Origin: Chamaelirium japonicum
Lineage: Eukaryota > Streptophyta > Magnoliopsida > Liliales > Melanthiaceae
Length of the DNA: 64,000 nt
NCBI GenBank assembly: GCA_947650365.1
Contig: OX393552.1
Span: 20,866,645 to 20,930,644 of the forward strand
Reading direction: 5' to 3'
Positions 43,531-54,529 of the stretch are shown piece by piece (position 1 is the stretch's first letter; every line of letters begins with the position of its first letter). The notes below the pieces were generated by a model. It saw only the letters and a program-made list of their open reading frames with translations, ran no database searches and was not told where the DNA came from. The position numbers were made by a program, and so were the translations under genes.

Positions 43531-46500
43531 AATTATGTGTGTAATGTGATTGCAAACTTTGAACATAAAAGCAAAGTGCATTCAAGTGAGTGCAGACTAG
43601 ATACTAAGATACAATATGCAAATGCAATCTAAACCATTGGCAATCCAACTTCTCTAGGTCACTTTACTTTTTTCTAAAGGTGATTGGCATCAGCTCTGTG
43701 GATCTAGAGCTGCTTGAATCTGTATCTTTCTTCCGAGCTTTTGTTGAGCTTCCATTTGTAGCGCTGCAACATGGAATTGAAATTTGACAACTTGTAACAC
43801 GCCTTACTCAAAACTCACAACAGAATTTGTCAGCACTATTACACCTGATCGCGGATTTGATAACGCTATATTTTGGCCTCCATCCAAACAATCAACCAAC
43901 AAGGCGGGCTCTTTAAATTGTTGTCCCAAGCATGGCCCTAAAGATGATTTGCTAGGACCGCTACCATGTTCCAAACTTTTCCTTCCACCTAAAGAAACAT
44001 GATCAGTATCTTCCCCTATTCCAGACAACCTGGAATTTTCCTTTGAATAATACCATAATCCTAAGGCTAGAGGTTTGTTTTAGGTGTAAAAATTTTCAGT
44101 TAGTATTTATGAACTCCACAACAAATACTTCATTGGTTTTAAGTATTTGCTATGATGTGACGTATTATTAATCATAATGGAATTTCTTTTACCTTAAAGA
44201 GTTAATTTAAAATTCCACAAAAACTAGGATATGACAAAGCACATTTATTATTTTAGGTTAAATAAAAATCTTCTTGCAACAAATTTTGTTCCAAACAAAC
44301 GAGGTAATGTGTTTATTGTACTCAAGTATTTAGTAAACAAATTAAGATAATACCTTACTTTTTCCTTAGAACTGGTTTTACTTGAAAACAAAGGGAGCCT
44401 AAAGTAATTGCTTGTAAGAATTTCCCTATCCACTAATTTCCAATGGAAGGTTTTAGCTTTATGAGAGCATTTGATTTTCCACAGTCTGTTCCACCTTGCC
44501 CATTTTGTTTCGTGTTGCCTCTTTCCATTGATTTGACATATATATTCTTGGCGGTTCACTACCCATAGCTGTCATCGGAATTGGAGCAGACCAACCTTCC
44601 CTATCCAGATTGCAAGAACCATAATATACGTACCTTTGCCACTCGTCTTTGGAAAGTTCTGTGATATCCCAATTCCAGATGCCTTGTGACCCTCACACCA
44701 TCACTGCAAATGATAGCAGAGTTAAATTTAAGAGGAATGGAAATCTTATCCAGCTGGATACACATGATCCATGGATCTTAATGATAGATATTAGGGATAT
44801 TTGCATATAACACCCTAAGAAATATTTATTATAAATAACCCCCTCACCTTTTAAGTTTTATTAATAACCCCCTCACATATTTTTACATTTAATAAGATCC
44901 GGCTGCCGTGGGGCCCGTGTCGTTTTGCCCGAGTTAAATTAATAAAACTTAAAAATTGAGGGGCAAAAAGGTCACATCAAGGGGATTTTATTGAATGTAA
45001 AAATATGTGAGGGGGTTGTTAATAAAACTTAGAAATGAGGGGGTTATTTGTAATATCAATATTGTTAGGGGGTTATTTGCAAATATCACTATATATTATA
45101 CAGTTATACTGCAATCGCCAAACGGAGCATTTAATGCAGTTCCCAGACACCTTATTTTACATTTAATGGCCTTGTGACCCTGGGGACCTTAGTGTTCTTT
45201 GGCTATTCCATGACATTTTGTTATGTTATTATTTAATAGAATAAAAAAATGTTTTCGTTATACCCCATGATACTGTTCGAAAGGGAAATCTTGCCATGAT
45301 GCCCTTGGCCTTAGGTATTCAAGATAATCCTCGACCCTTGGGGTATGATTATGGTTTTCTGGCCGCCTCTTTTGGTTGATAAAACTTAATGTCCAATATT
45401 CTTACTGCTGCTTGTCAATTGGTTCTTTTTAATAATGATCACACTACCTTTTCTCAGCCACATTTGTCCACGCCCATCATAGCCGCCATAGAGGAACAAT
45501 TTTTGTATATTTCCTCACATCTTTATTATAATCATGCTACTTCAGATAGGTTGTTCCCTTGCAAATAATGTTTTTTGAGTGAACCAACCATCAAACCAAA
45601 TTATACTCAACTAACTGAGGTTAATCTCAAATTGCTTGTGCTCGAAAAAAGGTCATTGTATCGCTGTGTCATATCAATGATATCATTCACTCTTCAATAT
45701 GTTGTCTAATGGATCTTGGTTTCTTTCTTATTGAGCAGTCAAACCTAGGGTGTTTGTGATCGTGTTGATGAATTGTTTTCTCCTATGCGGTTGTTTCCTG
45801 GTGTTGAAATATGTGCCCAAACATTTGGCAGTGCGGATTTTCCCTGAAAAAAAAAAAGTTTCTCAACTCGATGGGTTAGATCGTTGGTCCTAACCATTCA
45901 ATCCATGATACCATCCACGAACGCAGTGTTTATTTGAAGGTTAACTGTATCGAACCATTGTATTCTAGAAAGAATGGTGTGGCAATTCAATGACCACTGG
46001 CCTTATCTGAGTTCTACTGATTTACGCTGACATTTAGGAACTAGTTCTTCTATCTTCATCACATTGGAATGTGTTGGGGTTGGACAGTGTTATCCTAATG
46101 AAGTCTTCCTCTGCATTGGATTCCATAAAAAAAAGATGGATGGCAGTTTTAACGACCCCAGTCCAATCGAAGGAATTATTGATGTGATCAGTAGATGTTG
46201 AAGTTTATAAGTCAAGCCCTGGGTCATGACCTTTCTCGGATTTCTGTTTATGGTTTTGCTCATCAGATTTATTTTCTCATGATATGGAGAGTTTCTATTG
46301 ACAGTAAATGTTTGGCCCCTTAGCAAGCTTATTGCCTGCTTTTAAGACTATGAGCAAGTTAAATAGCTGGCAAGGTCAAGTCTGATACATCAAAGAAGAA
46401 TACATAAAGGTGTCCTTGTTACCATGAGCCTAGTTGTTTGCATTTGATAGAATCACCTTCTACAATTGACAGCAAGTAAACATCCACACCAACCCCTGTT

Positions 46501-49113
46501 TGAGTGAATCAAGAGTGGCAAAGCCTCCCACTACTGTTGAGTCTCTTATTGCTTAACCCATATATCACTATGCTTGACCTTTTCTATGATGGTTATGTTT
46601 GCTAGCACTTCGATACTTGAATGATGTTTTCTTGCTTTCCATCAAATGCTCAAGATCAGTAGCGTTCTACCTTCAGATGATCTTACTGGCTTTCTTTCAC
46701 ATGTTCGGATGTTCCGCATTATGTCTCTACCAGGATTCTCCTTGGAATATAGCCAAACAGTTTTGTTGGCTTGTCTGCTGAAAACAGCCCGTTAACTGCA
46801 ACACCCATGTGATTCGTATATATCTCCTTAAGCATTTAGTTTGGATCTTATAGCCTCATCTGGATTAATAGTTTCTTGCAGTGTTCAAGAACTCGAAACA
46901 CGGACTCGACTCGAAAGCTAGCTGAGTCAAGTAAACTTGGTCCGGCTCGACCAAATTTTATCCCAACCTGGTCCGACTCGACCAAATAACTCGACTTGAA
47001 ATCTGACTGAGTTGAGTCGATTCGGTCCAACTCGGCCGAGTTTTAGAACAGTGGTTTCTTAGGCATTGCTACGAAGTAGGCATGTATAAAATTTGCTTAA
47101 CAGACTTGAGCTGCTTATATCTTATGTTTATGAAAAAAAAAATGTTGTAGATCCATAATCATTGTGTAATGCTCGTCATTACATTAAGATTACCTAAGCA
47201 TTTGAGTTTTTTCCCTTGTACTTGAGCCCATTGGGCTAATGCTTGAAACATGTAGCAACTACCCAATGTGCTTGCTCCATTCTGAAATCACACGTCATGC
47301 CTCTGTACCTAAATTGGAAACCAAAGCTCCCTCTCCTGCCTTTTGTGCAATTGCACAATATCGCAAGAAATTCAAAATCCTGTAAAATCCTCATGGGTCC
47401 AAAATTTTCCTATTCTCCTTGTGAGGAAAAATAGCGTAAAGCTACTGAAGGTTCAAATTAATATTCTGTAGCATTTCTTGTCAATTTTTTTAATACCTAT
47501 TTTTTTGTGTTATTTGGACTTGTAATTTTTCTTTTACGACTGTTTTAGCCTATGGTGCGGAGATGTCAGTACCCAATTAAGTGACTCGGTCTAACCAGTT
47601 GATCAATTAAATGATTTAATTAAACATATAACACAATGAAATAAATTGAGCACTGGATGAATTGATCGAAATGCCAGGATTAAAGACCAATTAATGTTAC
47701 ATCTTCCGTTGAGATGTTATCTGTGTATGAGATTTCCACAAATGTAATTCGAATTATAAAATATTTTGTTGAAGTGTCCTAGATTTCTCGGTTGCATTCA
47801 ATATCTTTCCCAATCTCATTTTTTGTTCTCATTCAACTTCACAAACATTAGCTCCATTGTCCAAATATTAGCCACATGGACAAGACCTTTCCAAATCTAT
47901 TGAAATCTTTATTCGATTTATTTAAGAAGATTCATTCCGTTTTCTTCAATGCTAGCCATGTGGATGGGAGCTTGACAAATCACATCATACATTGGAGTTG
48001 TAATCCCATAAGGTGTCACGTACCATAAGGTAGCTGGTAGCGGGACTTATGCATTTACCGTTGTCGGGTTCGGGCTGAGTGCCAGTTACCTTTCGGGTTG
48101 ACTACCATCAGATAGCTCTGATGAATCAGATCCACCACCTTACATTATGGGATGCCTTGTGGGATCATTTCTCGTCTTCGACAAGATACACTTCATTATC
48201 CTAGATATTAGTTGCACAGTTAAGATCTTTCCAAGTCTGATTAAATTTTTGCTCAAATTTAAAAAATACCATGTTGTCCTCTTATGTAGAAAGAAAAAAA
48301 AAAAAAAAAAAAGCCTAGAAAGTGTCATTAAAGAATTAAGAGAAGATTTGAGGATAGACTAGCTCTCCTTTTTTCTTTTGGTGGTTGCTCCCATTTATTC
48401 TACTTGATCACGCGTTGCACTACTCTCTGAATCCAACATCAGTTTCCTTTTGATGAACTTGTTGCAAGAAAGGCGTTTCAAAAGGTTTTGCAATTTCATA
48501 ACCTTAAGGAGAACATCTTGAATGTGCGACTGCAAACACTATCTTCCCAGTGAGATCTACACTTCTATTCTACCTTCCTCTTCAGCATCCCTCCTTTCCC
48601 TTCCATCTTTGTTCGCAAATCTCGGTTACGTACCTGTAGCAGTTTGAATCTTTATTCTCAGGTGTGAAGCCTTCATTTGTTGATAAAATTTTGGTTGCCT
48701 AAAAAATAAACTATCTATTTCGTCTCGATGCTTCATAATTGTTTGGCCTACCTTCTGCATTACTTTGGATTGCTCACTGAAATTTTGTGCTTAATGGCAT
48801 TAGTTTTGTAATTTCTTCTCACAGTAGGTGATGTAGCCGTAGCAATTTATTCGATATTATTATATTCCAAGTTTTCTCAAAGTAGAAAATTATGTTACCA
48901 TATGATCGACGTGACTCGAAAAGTAATTTGCTGCATCATGTGTAATGTGTGTTAAACTGCCCTATTGTAGGCTTATCTCAAGTTTCTCGACTGTCTTAAG
49001 TTTTATTAATCAGCTGTTCTTGGTTTGGTGTTTCAATTTAATGAATTTTGCATATACCCTCCTAAAATATGTTGATACTACAAACACCCCCTCTCATGTT
49101 TTAATTTTTATTA

Positions 49114-49155
<42 letters not shown>

Positions 49156-50073
49156 ACATATTCTGACATTAAATAAAATCCCCCCATTGTGGCTTTTTTG
49201 TCCTTGAGTTAAATGAATTAAACTTTAAAAACGGGAAAAAGGCCACAGTGGGGGGATTTTACTAAATGTCAGAATATGTGATGGGCTATTAATAAAACGT
49301 AAAAGTGGGGTTATTTGTAATACAAATATTTTATTAGGATTTTATATGCAAAAATTCCTTCAATTTAACTGGCTAAGTGAAAAAAACCTTGTTTCTCTCG
49401 AAAGGCAACTCAGCTTCTATTTGCTAATCCATTATATGGGATTTATCGATTGACAGGAAGAGCTGGAAGAGCTTGAAAGAACAGAGAAAGCATCAGCAGC
49501 ATTGCAAGAGTATGTACAACAACACTGCTAACTTCAAGAATACAGACTTTCTGCCATATTCCATTGTTACATCATAAAAAGAGAACTGCTACTCAGCCAT
49601 CCAGTTTTCCATCTTTGATCGGGCCATCCTGACGTGGCACTTGATCACATCGTTCTTTTGCCTGCCAATTGGGCTTAGTTTGATTCGCCCTGATCGGGGC
49701 TGGGTGCAGTGGACGGCTGTGACCAGCTGCCACGCCTGGATGACCCGATCTGGGTGGAAAACAGGATGGCTGAATCGTATTCTCCTACATTTCATTACTC
49801 TACTGTTGCTCATATTCAGTTTGGTGCCTGCCTCACCAGATTGCTGCACAAAGTCGACAGCAGGCCGGACCCTCTGCTCCCACTGTAATCAACCTTCCTT
49901 CCCCTTTGTTACACCAATCACTGTACATGTGTTTGATCCCTCCCTCCTCACCGTCTGATCATGCCTTGGTATCTTCTGGATTTGGCAGAACCAACGGGCC
50001 CGCAATCCCATCGTGGGATCGGTGGTTCGAAGGCCCTCAAGACCTGCACGGCTGCAAGTGCTGGATACTCTGA
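39469..50073 (+). CDS. GG1: Heterotrimeric G-protein gamma subunit, type A
   Basis: The gamma subunit binds G-beta through a coiled coil and anchors the dimer to the plasma membrane through a C-terminal lipid; in plants it helps set growth and stress signalling. Four plus-strand exons, 39469-39615, 49457-49509, 49840-49884 and 49989-50073, splice with GT-AG sites and matching phases into 330 nt, 109 residues. The coiled-coil region covers about 33-67 and includes RISAEVKRLEQEARFLE and EELEELERTEKASAALQ. DPLLP follows at 77-81. The family signature SWDRWFEGPQDL is at 90-101. The end is C-K-C-W-I-L, a CaaX box at Cys106 whose final Leu predicts geranylgeranylation; Cys104 could be palmitoylated. 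The short C terminus makes it type A (AGG1/RGG1-like), not the Cys-rich type C. Intron 1 is 9841 bp, full of repeats, and longer than everything else in the gene. The 3' end faces the hnRNP-like gene. Confidence 0.95.
39617..39655 (+). repeat. (CT)n microsatellite next to the exon 1 splice donor
   Basis: The donor of G-gamma intron 1 is GAG|GTCTCCCTCTCTCT, and the CT tract begins two bases after the exon. A second CT tract lies in the leader at 39272-39292. Confidence 0.9.
40100..41250 (-). mobile_element. Decayed LTR-type repeat, copy 2 (G-gamma intron 1)
   Basis: It is collinear with 27940-28660: GTCGTACGGTTTCCC, AACCTTGAATCCAC, CTACTCTCGACAGGCC, AGTGCTTATACAA, a minus-strand TATA-like CTATATATGG, then about five 41-bp minisatellite units (GGGTCCTAGGC-type, 40671-40872) and GCACCCACAACG. 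Orientation is the same as copy 1. No gag-pol follows, so it is a solo or fragmentary LTR. Confidence 0.5.
41251..42500 (-). mobile_element. Degraded LINE fragment (G-gamma intron 1)
   Basis: On the minus strand 41700-41880 reads RSRITGWKAKFLSFLDRVIL and then IKMMLNSI, which matches the W-K-x-K-x-LS...LIK-x-VL segment C-terminal to LINE reverse transcriptases. Stops and frameshifts break the rest. The outer limits are approximate. Confidence 0.5.
42540..43240. mobile_element. Possible LTR fragment with ACGTGGTTCGGC motif
   Basis: GTTACGTGGTTCGGC at 42725 followed by GCCTACATTCACGGG is a motif pair commonly met in LTRs of plant Copia elements. No primer-binding site, LTR partner or coding region was found, so the assignment is weak. 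Confidence 0.35.
43441..43527. repeat. (GT)n/(GA)n compound microsatellite
   Basis: GTGTGTGTGTGTGTGC and GTGCGTGCGTGA lead into an uninterrupted GA tract of about 58 bases (43470-43527), within G-gamma intron 1. Confidence 0.9.
44248..44680 (-). mobile_element. LINE zf-RVT domain fragment (G-gamma intron 1)
   Basis: The minus-strand frame reads WNRLWKIKCSHKAKTFHWKL with VDREILTSNYF, the pattern of the zinc-binding region found after plant LINE reverse transcriptases (W-x-x-x-W-K...K-x-x-x-F-x-W-K). Flanking coding sequence has decayed. Confidence 0.55.
44795..45092. mobile_element. Foldback MITE, TTATTTGCAAATATC family
   Basis: The halves are inverted: GATATTTGCATATAACACCC against GGGGGTTATTTGCAAATATC, and TTTTATTAATAACCCCCTCA against TGAGGGGGTTGTTAATAAAA. 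A related copy lies at 49042-49359. No coding capacity. Confidence 0.75.
45093..46878. other. G-gamma intron 1 sequence without a recognised gene
   Basis: Short broken frames occur at 45260-45640 (for example DTVRKGNLAMMPLALGIQ), which may be retrotransposon remains, but I cannot assign them. No RNA gene or clear element boundary was seen. Confidence 0.35.
46879..47053. mobile_element. 175-bp hAT-type MITE (G-gamma intron 1)
   Basis: Inverted ends CAGTGTTCAAGAACTCG and CGAGTTTTAGAACAGTG are flanked by GTTTCTTG (46871-46878) and GTTTCTTA (47054-47061), an 8-bp duplication with one mismatch. The interior has CCGACTCGACC motifs. The CAGTG termini resemble those of the element at 37853. Confidence 0.8.
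48003..48158. repeat. Short foldback repeat (G-gamma intron 1)
   Basis: AATCCCATAAGGTG at the left and CACCTTACATTATGGGAT at the right are imperfect inverted copies around a GC-richer centre. It is probably a small MITE; no target duplication was confirmed. Confidence 0.4.
49042..49359. mobile_element. Foldback MITE with 40-base C run (G-gamma intron 1)
   Basis: The element ends about 100 bp before exon 2. A 9-bp duplication TCAATTTAA (49033-49041 and 49360-49368) flanks inverted ends TGAATTTTGCATATA and TATATGCAAAAATTCC. It is related to 44795-45092. The segment that reads ACCCCCTCACATAT there has become an uninterrupted run of 40 C (49116-49155) followed by ACATATT. Confidence 0.8.
49116..49155 (+). 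repeat. Homopolymer of 40 C
   Basis: Forty consecutive C lie in the left arm of the MITE at 49042-49359. Such a tract can form an i-motif, with G-quadruplexes on the other strand. The length may be affected by sequencing or assembly error. Confidence 0.8.
49581..49784. mobile_element. MULE-type MITE, diverged copy, in G-gamma intron 2
   Basis: Inverted ends GAGAACTGCTACTCAGCCAT and ATGGCTGAATCGTATTCTC match the AATGCTATTCAGCC family, with inner arms GTTTTCC and GGAAAAC. It fills most of intron 2 (49510-49839). The target duplication is no longer visible, so it is older than its relatives. Confidence 0.65.
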
Positions 50074-50214
50074 TGATTCTAATGGAAGGAGAGATTGTCG
50101 CGGACTATCTGTTAACATGGTTTTAAACACGACATGTATTCAAATTGGTGCAAAATTCTTTTTAGAGGAATCATCTCATGCATCATAATATTAACCTAAA
50201 TTTTTGCACAGAAA

Positions 50215-50405
50215 ACACTCCTTCCTCGAATTTCGCAGGTCACGTAATCGAATCCATGTGGATCTTACTCCGCCCTCATGGTCGGCTTATCTCTTTATAT
50301 GCTCCTGTGTGGCAATCAATATTACAACCAAGGTATGATTCGAACCCTGGTCTATCTTGTGCTTTAATCATTACCATGCAGTGTACTTACAATGAGGTCC
50401 CTCAA
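50215..50405 (-). mobile_element. Possible tRNA-derived SINE
   Basis: On the minus strand CATGGTAATGATTAAAGCAC is followed by CCAGGGTTCGAATCATACC. These resemble pol III A and B boxes, at suitable spacing and with a canonical GGTTCGAATC B box. A poly(A) end and target duplication were not established. Confidence 0.35.
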
Positions 50406-50499
50406 CCTCAAGAAAAAAAAAATATAGACCATAACTAATTAAACTTACCATCTTACTCCAAATAAACCATCAAGTACATAAAGTTCAGTCATTACATTA

Positions 50500-52374
50500 C
50501 CGCAAAAAAAAAAAAAAAACTAGGAAAATGACTCCAACTGAAGTGTTACTGGAAAGTCTACAAGTAGGTCCACCAGGCTACGCTCCCTTAGACCCACCAG
50601 GAACTGATGCTTCGGTGAGGAGGTTGTGGGTTCAACGCCCTCTGTTGGGGATTCGATCCCACCACCGAGACTCCCCGCAACGGAAAGATCACATCGAAGA
50701 CGAGAACTCCATCGGAAGATGGCGACCACCACATTCGAGAAGAACGAACGATCAATGCACACCAAAGCACCAAACACAAGATGATTTCCAGCAACGACGA
50801 TCTATGGATTTACTTAGAAAAGGAATACAAGGAATAAAACTCCAACCAATCCCTCTCTCCCTGTTGAGATGGTCATGCCTCACACGGGCTTATTCCCACA
50901 TCGGTAATGGGAGAGGGGGATGAGCACTTATATACCCACCTTGGACCTCCCCTTACAAGCCGGTTTTGTGAGGAGGTGGGCATCCAAGGTGGGTTCGTCA
51001 CACTCCCAATACACAAAGAGATTTTCCCCAAGGAATACCGCAGCCCTCTCACCCCAAGAACAAGAGAAACCCTCGTTCTAACCTGATGATGGCTACCCTC
51101 TATTCGATCTCTCAAAGAGCTTTTAGATCCTTCCTTCTTGTACTTCTTCTCGTCCCTAGCAGCCCTTTTATAGCCCCAAGTTCGTGTAAGATATAGGAGA
51201 GAAAATAGAAACAAACCACTATAAGTTATCTCGAAAATCCACGAAAATCACAACCGAAACCGTGTCCCCCAGCATGCCTATCTGATGCCTGGCGCATTGG
51301 GCGCCAGTTTCCTGCAAATAGGGCCGGGTCGCCTCGGGTTGGCACCCAAGGTGCCATGCCCTGTTTTTGTGCCGTCTTCGCTCTATTTTCGCTTTGTAGC
51401 CGTTTTGTCTTCCGTCATCCTTCGCACACAAACATTGGACATGTTGAGGGTTTGTTTTAAGCCAACATCTTCAACCCCTCCCCCCCCAATACACACACAC
51501 ACTCGAGTTATCCAGGATTGCGAATGGAAACTTCCGAGTGGGTCTGTGGTGCGCATCTCCGGAGGAATTAGTCCATGCCCAAAGTGGGTCCATTGCATAA
51601 AAGGTTTCAGGACACCCACCATGTCAAAAAAACAAAAAGAACCTTGGAAAGAAATTGATCAAGCCTCAAACCCAATTGATCATTTTCCAAGTGGCGTCCA
51701 CCGCCTCCGAGAGGAACCAACAAGGATGCCGGGCATCGGCTTCAAATTTTTCCGAAAGTAGAGCATTTCGGAAGGGGGAAGAAGGGATACATCATATTCG
51801 ACTGGCTTTGCTATGTCTCTAATCGAAAAGGCGCGATCATCGTCCAGGAACCAGACCAGACACCCTACGACGCACCTCAACTTCTGCTTCTCCTTAGTAT
51901 CCCAGTCAAATCATGGACCCTCTCCTTCAGCATGCCAATCATCTCGAAGCATTTCACATCAACAGGTGTGTCCACCTCGCGCTCGGGCGCAAACATTCCG
52001 ACCTAGCGATGGCAATTATTCGAGTTTACCGGGTTACCCGACCCGATCCTATTGGGACGGATTTGGGATGCTCAAAAACGGATTTGGGATATGGATTTAA
52101 AACTCGGTCGGGTTCGGGTTTTACTCCAACCGCCCCGACCCAACCCGACCCGGGTATATAACTTATTAAGATCATATATTAAATTGACATGTGCATATAA
52201 CTGCATGATCCTAATATAGGAGGAACATTTGCTATGTAAAGCTGCGATTAGGTGGGCCCAAGATGTTACATATGTAGTTTTTATAAAGCCGACCCGACCC
52301 GACCCAACCAACAATGCATAAATGGGGCGGGGCGAGGCGGGGTGGGACGGGCATGATTTTTCCCAATGCTATAT
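50500..52374. mobile_element. Intergenic decayed retrotransposon/LTR-like sequence
   Basis: At 50930 the minus strand reads CCAAGGTGGGTATATAAGTG followed by CCCATTACCGATGTGGGA, an LTR-like promoter region. A segment ending GCCAACATCTTCAACCCC (about 51460-51480) looks like an LTR edge. GGTTCAACGCCC near 50629 is SINE-like. At 52005-52320 lies an eroded CCGACCCGACCC-rich element. ORFs here show no domain. Confidence 0.35.
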
Positions 52375-52556
52375 GAGAAATGCTATTCAGCCCAAAAGTT
52401 TTCCCGATTCCGCTTAGCCCGATTGACGTGGCAGCATGCAACTGGTGGTTTAAAAGATTTAAATGTTGGTAGTGGGTTTTAGTCACAAGTTGTATGCTGC
52501 CAAGTCAATCGGGCTGGCAGAATCGGGGGAAAACCTTCTGGCTGAATAGCATTTCT
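52375..52556. mobile_element. MULE-type MITE, AATGCTATTCAGCC family, 182 bp
   Basis: Inverted ends GAGAAATGCTATTCAGCCC and GGCTGAATAGCATTTCTC, with internal arms reading TTTTCCCGATT and AATCGGGGGAAAA. Flanks ATGCTATAT and TATTTATAT match only partly, perhaps because the next element inserted at the right edge. Confidence 0.8.
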
Positions 52557-52567
52557 CTATTTATATA

Positions 52568-53040
52568 GGATTTTTAACAAATCGACCCCTGTAATCTTCT
52601 CTATTTATATTCACTCCTATAAAGTCAATATTTACATATAAATCCCTTAAATCATCTAATGTTTATATATCGACCCCTACAGTTAGTTGACATCCAAAAT
52701 ATTCCTTTATTCGGCTGCTATTTCATTAATCTAAAGGGAAAATAACCGATTTACACATAGTTTAAATTACTTCAATTGACATATAGTTAGTCCAAAACAA
52801 ACATGTACATAACCCAAATCTAATTTGGACCTAATCCGAAGAATTCGCACATTGGAGGGGTATTTAGAGAGTTTAGGAAAATATTAAAGATGAAATCAAA
52901 AATATTCTCTCGTTTTGGATGTCAGCTAACTGCACAATATGTAATGTTTGAATGAATTAAGGGATTTGCATGTAAATATCACTTTGATAGGGGTTTATAT
53001 GTAAATAGAGAAGATTGCATTTGTCGATTTGTAAAAACTT
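52568..53040. mobile_element. 473-bp foldback MITE, MULE type
   Basis: A perfect 9-bp duplication ATTTATATA at 52559-52567 and 53041-53049 flanks inverted ends GGATTTTTAACAAATCGACC and GTCGATTTGTAAAAACTT. Inner arms such as AATCTTCTCTATTTATAT and TATGTAAATAGAGAAGATT continue the foldback. No ORF. Confidence 0.85.
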
Positions 53041-53049
53041 ATTTATATA

Positions 53050-54529
53050 TTTGCATAATGTACCATCGCAGATCAAAAGGCAAGCCAACTGACCACGAAA
53101 AAGACACCATACCGATCAATGAGGAAATCCTCCCCGGTGTGAATGAAGGGGCTTCTATGATTCTATCCATCCATCTACAAAAGAAAATCTTTCAAAAAAT
53201 AAAAAAGTTGAAGAAGTAGCCTTTAGCTACGAGTCCAAGAGTATACATATTGTAATAATGTAATATTGAAATATTGTCTGTCCTTTAGCTAATATAGCAT
53301 TTACTAAAAAAACAAAGAGCTGACAGACCTAGAAAGATGTGGGACTTGTTGTAGCATGCGCCGCTGGGGAGGGACTTGATGCGATATTGAAACATCGTCT
53401 ATCCTTTAGCTAATATAGCATCTACTAAAAAAATTTAAGACTAAGTCTCCAAAAGGAAATTAGTGATTAATCTTCAACAAAAGATTCGTTTGAGATAAAG
53501 GACATCAAAACTTTACATATTACATTAGGTCCTTACCCTTAAAGTGGGATCCCTAATTGTGGTTTCGCAGGAAAATTGTTTGGTCTTTTGGATTCGGCTA
53601 TTAATCTCGACTTTGCGCCCATAACAAAAAGGGAAAAACGGCAAAATTACAATGTGAAATCAGCTGCATTGTGGCAGCAGCTGCTTCCGCATTGCACAAT
53701 TCAGAACTCTGGCAACCTGTTACTGGCCGATATACTCGAGAGTCGAGTCCCGACTATCTGCGGTACTCATACTGCTCGGACCAGCTCAGCATGCAGCTAC
53801 ATATTACCAAGGGCAGCACAGTTTCAATAAGTCACACCTAAGGATGCAGATTATGTGGGTTGAACCCTAGGAGGTAAATCTCCATTGCTAGCTGCTCAGC
53901 CATTTTCGATCGAAGCTTCTTTCTCCAACTCTTTTGTCACACATGTGGCCTGAAACTCACAAGGGTAATGTAATTGGCAGAGTAAAATCCTCTTGCTTTC
54001 TGGTTAGCCACAACCCATGATCAACCTGAATCATGAAGAACCAAGGCAGGGTGCGACACAGGCTAACAAACGCATTAAACCCGAAGAGATCTGCATCACC
54101 ACGGCCATCCCCATCAATCTCAGCACACATTCTCCATCATCGATCCGTCAACCATGATTGACCCATGGATGCTTTGCGTGTGCATACTTATCAGACCTCT
54201 TCAGTCACAATCACAGCTGATTTCCTTTCGATCGATAAGCATGTTGCCCGAACCATTAGACAACTGGCGGTCGATAACAGGATACAAACTATACGGAAGC
54301 ATCGAACATCGCTATCTGAACACCATCAAACCACTGGGTTCGGGTTAACAAGTGGCAGAACAATCATTCAGGCACTGACTGAATCTAAAGAGCCATAAAT
54401 TACAGTAACAGTGATTGCTTCTATACATTACATGTAGTGTTGGGTGTTAATGATGGCTGTAAACCTTGAAATGATGGCTGAAGACGGTAAAACCCAATGG
54501 GTGCGGAGAAATGTATTACCGGATTTCGA
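53050..54529. other. Convergent spacer and hnRNP-like 3' UTR
   Basis: A direct repeat (ATCCTTTAGCTAATATAGCA-like) occurs at 53280 and 53400. The stretch 53900-54529 has mixed composition and lies directly after the hnRNP-like stop codon on the minus strand, so most of it is probably 3' UTR. The plus-strand ORF at 53576-53830 has no recognised domain. Confidence 0.4.

Noticed and set aside
51285-51761. 158-codon plus-strand ORF
   Set aside because: It crosses a probable LTR edge and shows no domain or conserved motif.
53576-53830. 84-codon plus-strand ORF in the convergent spacer
   Set aside because: No recognised domain, promoter or splice context; the region is probably 3' flank of the two convergent genes.
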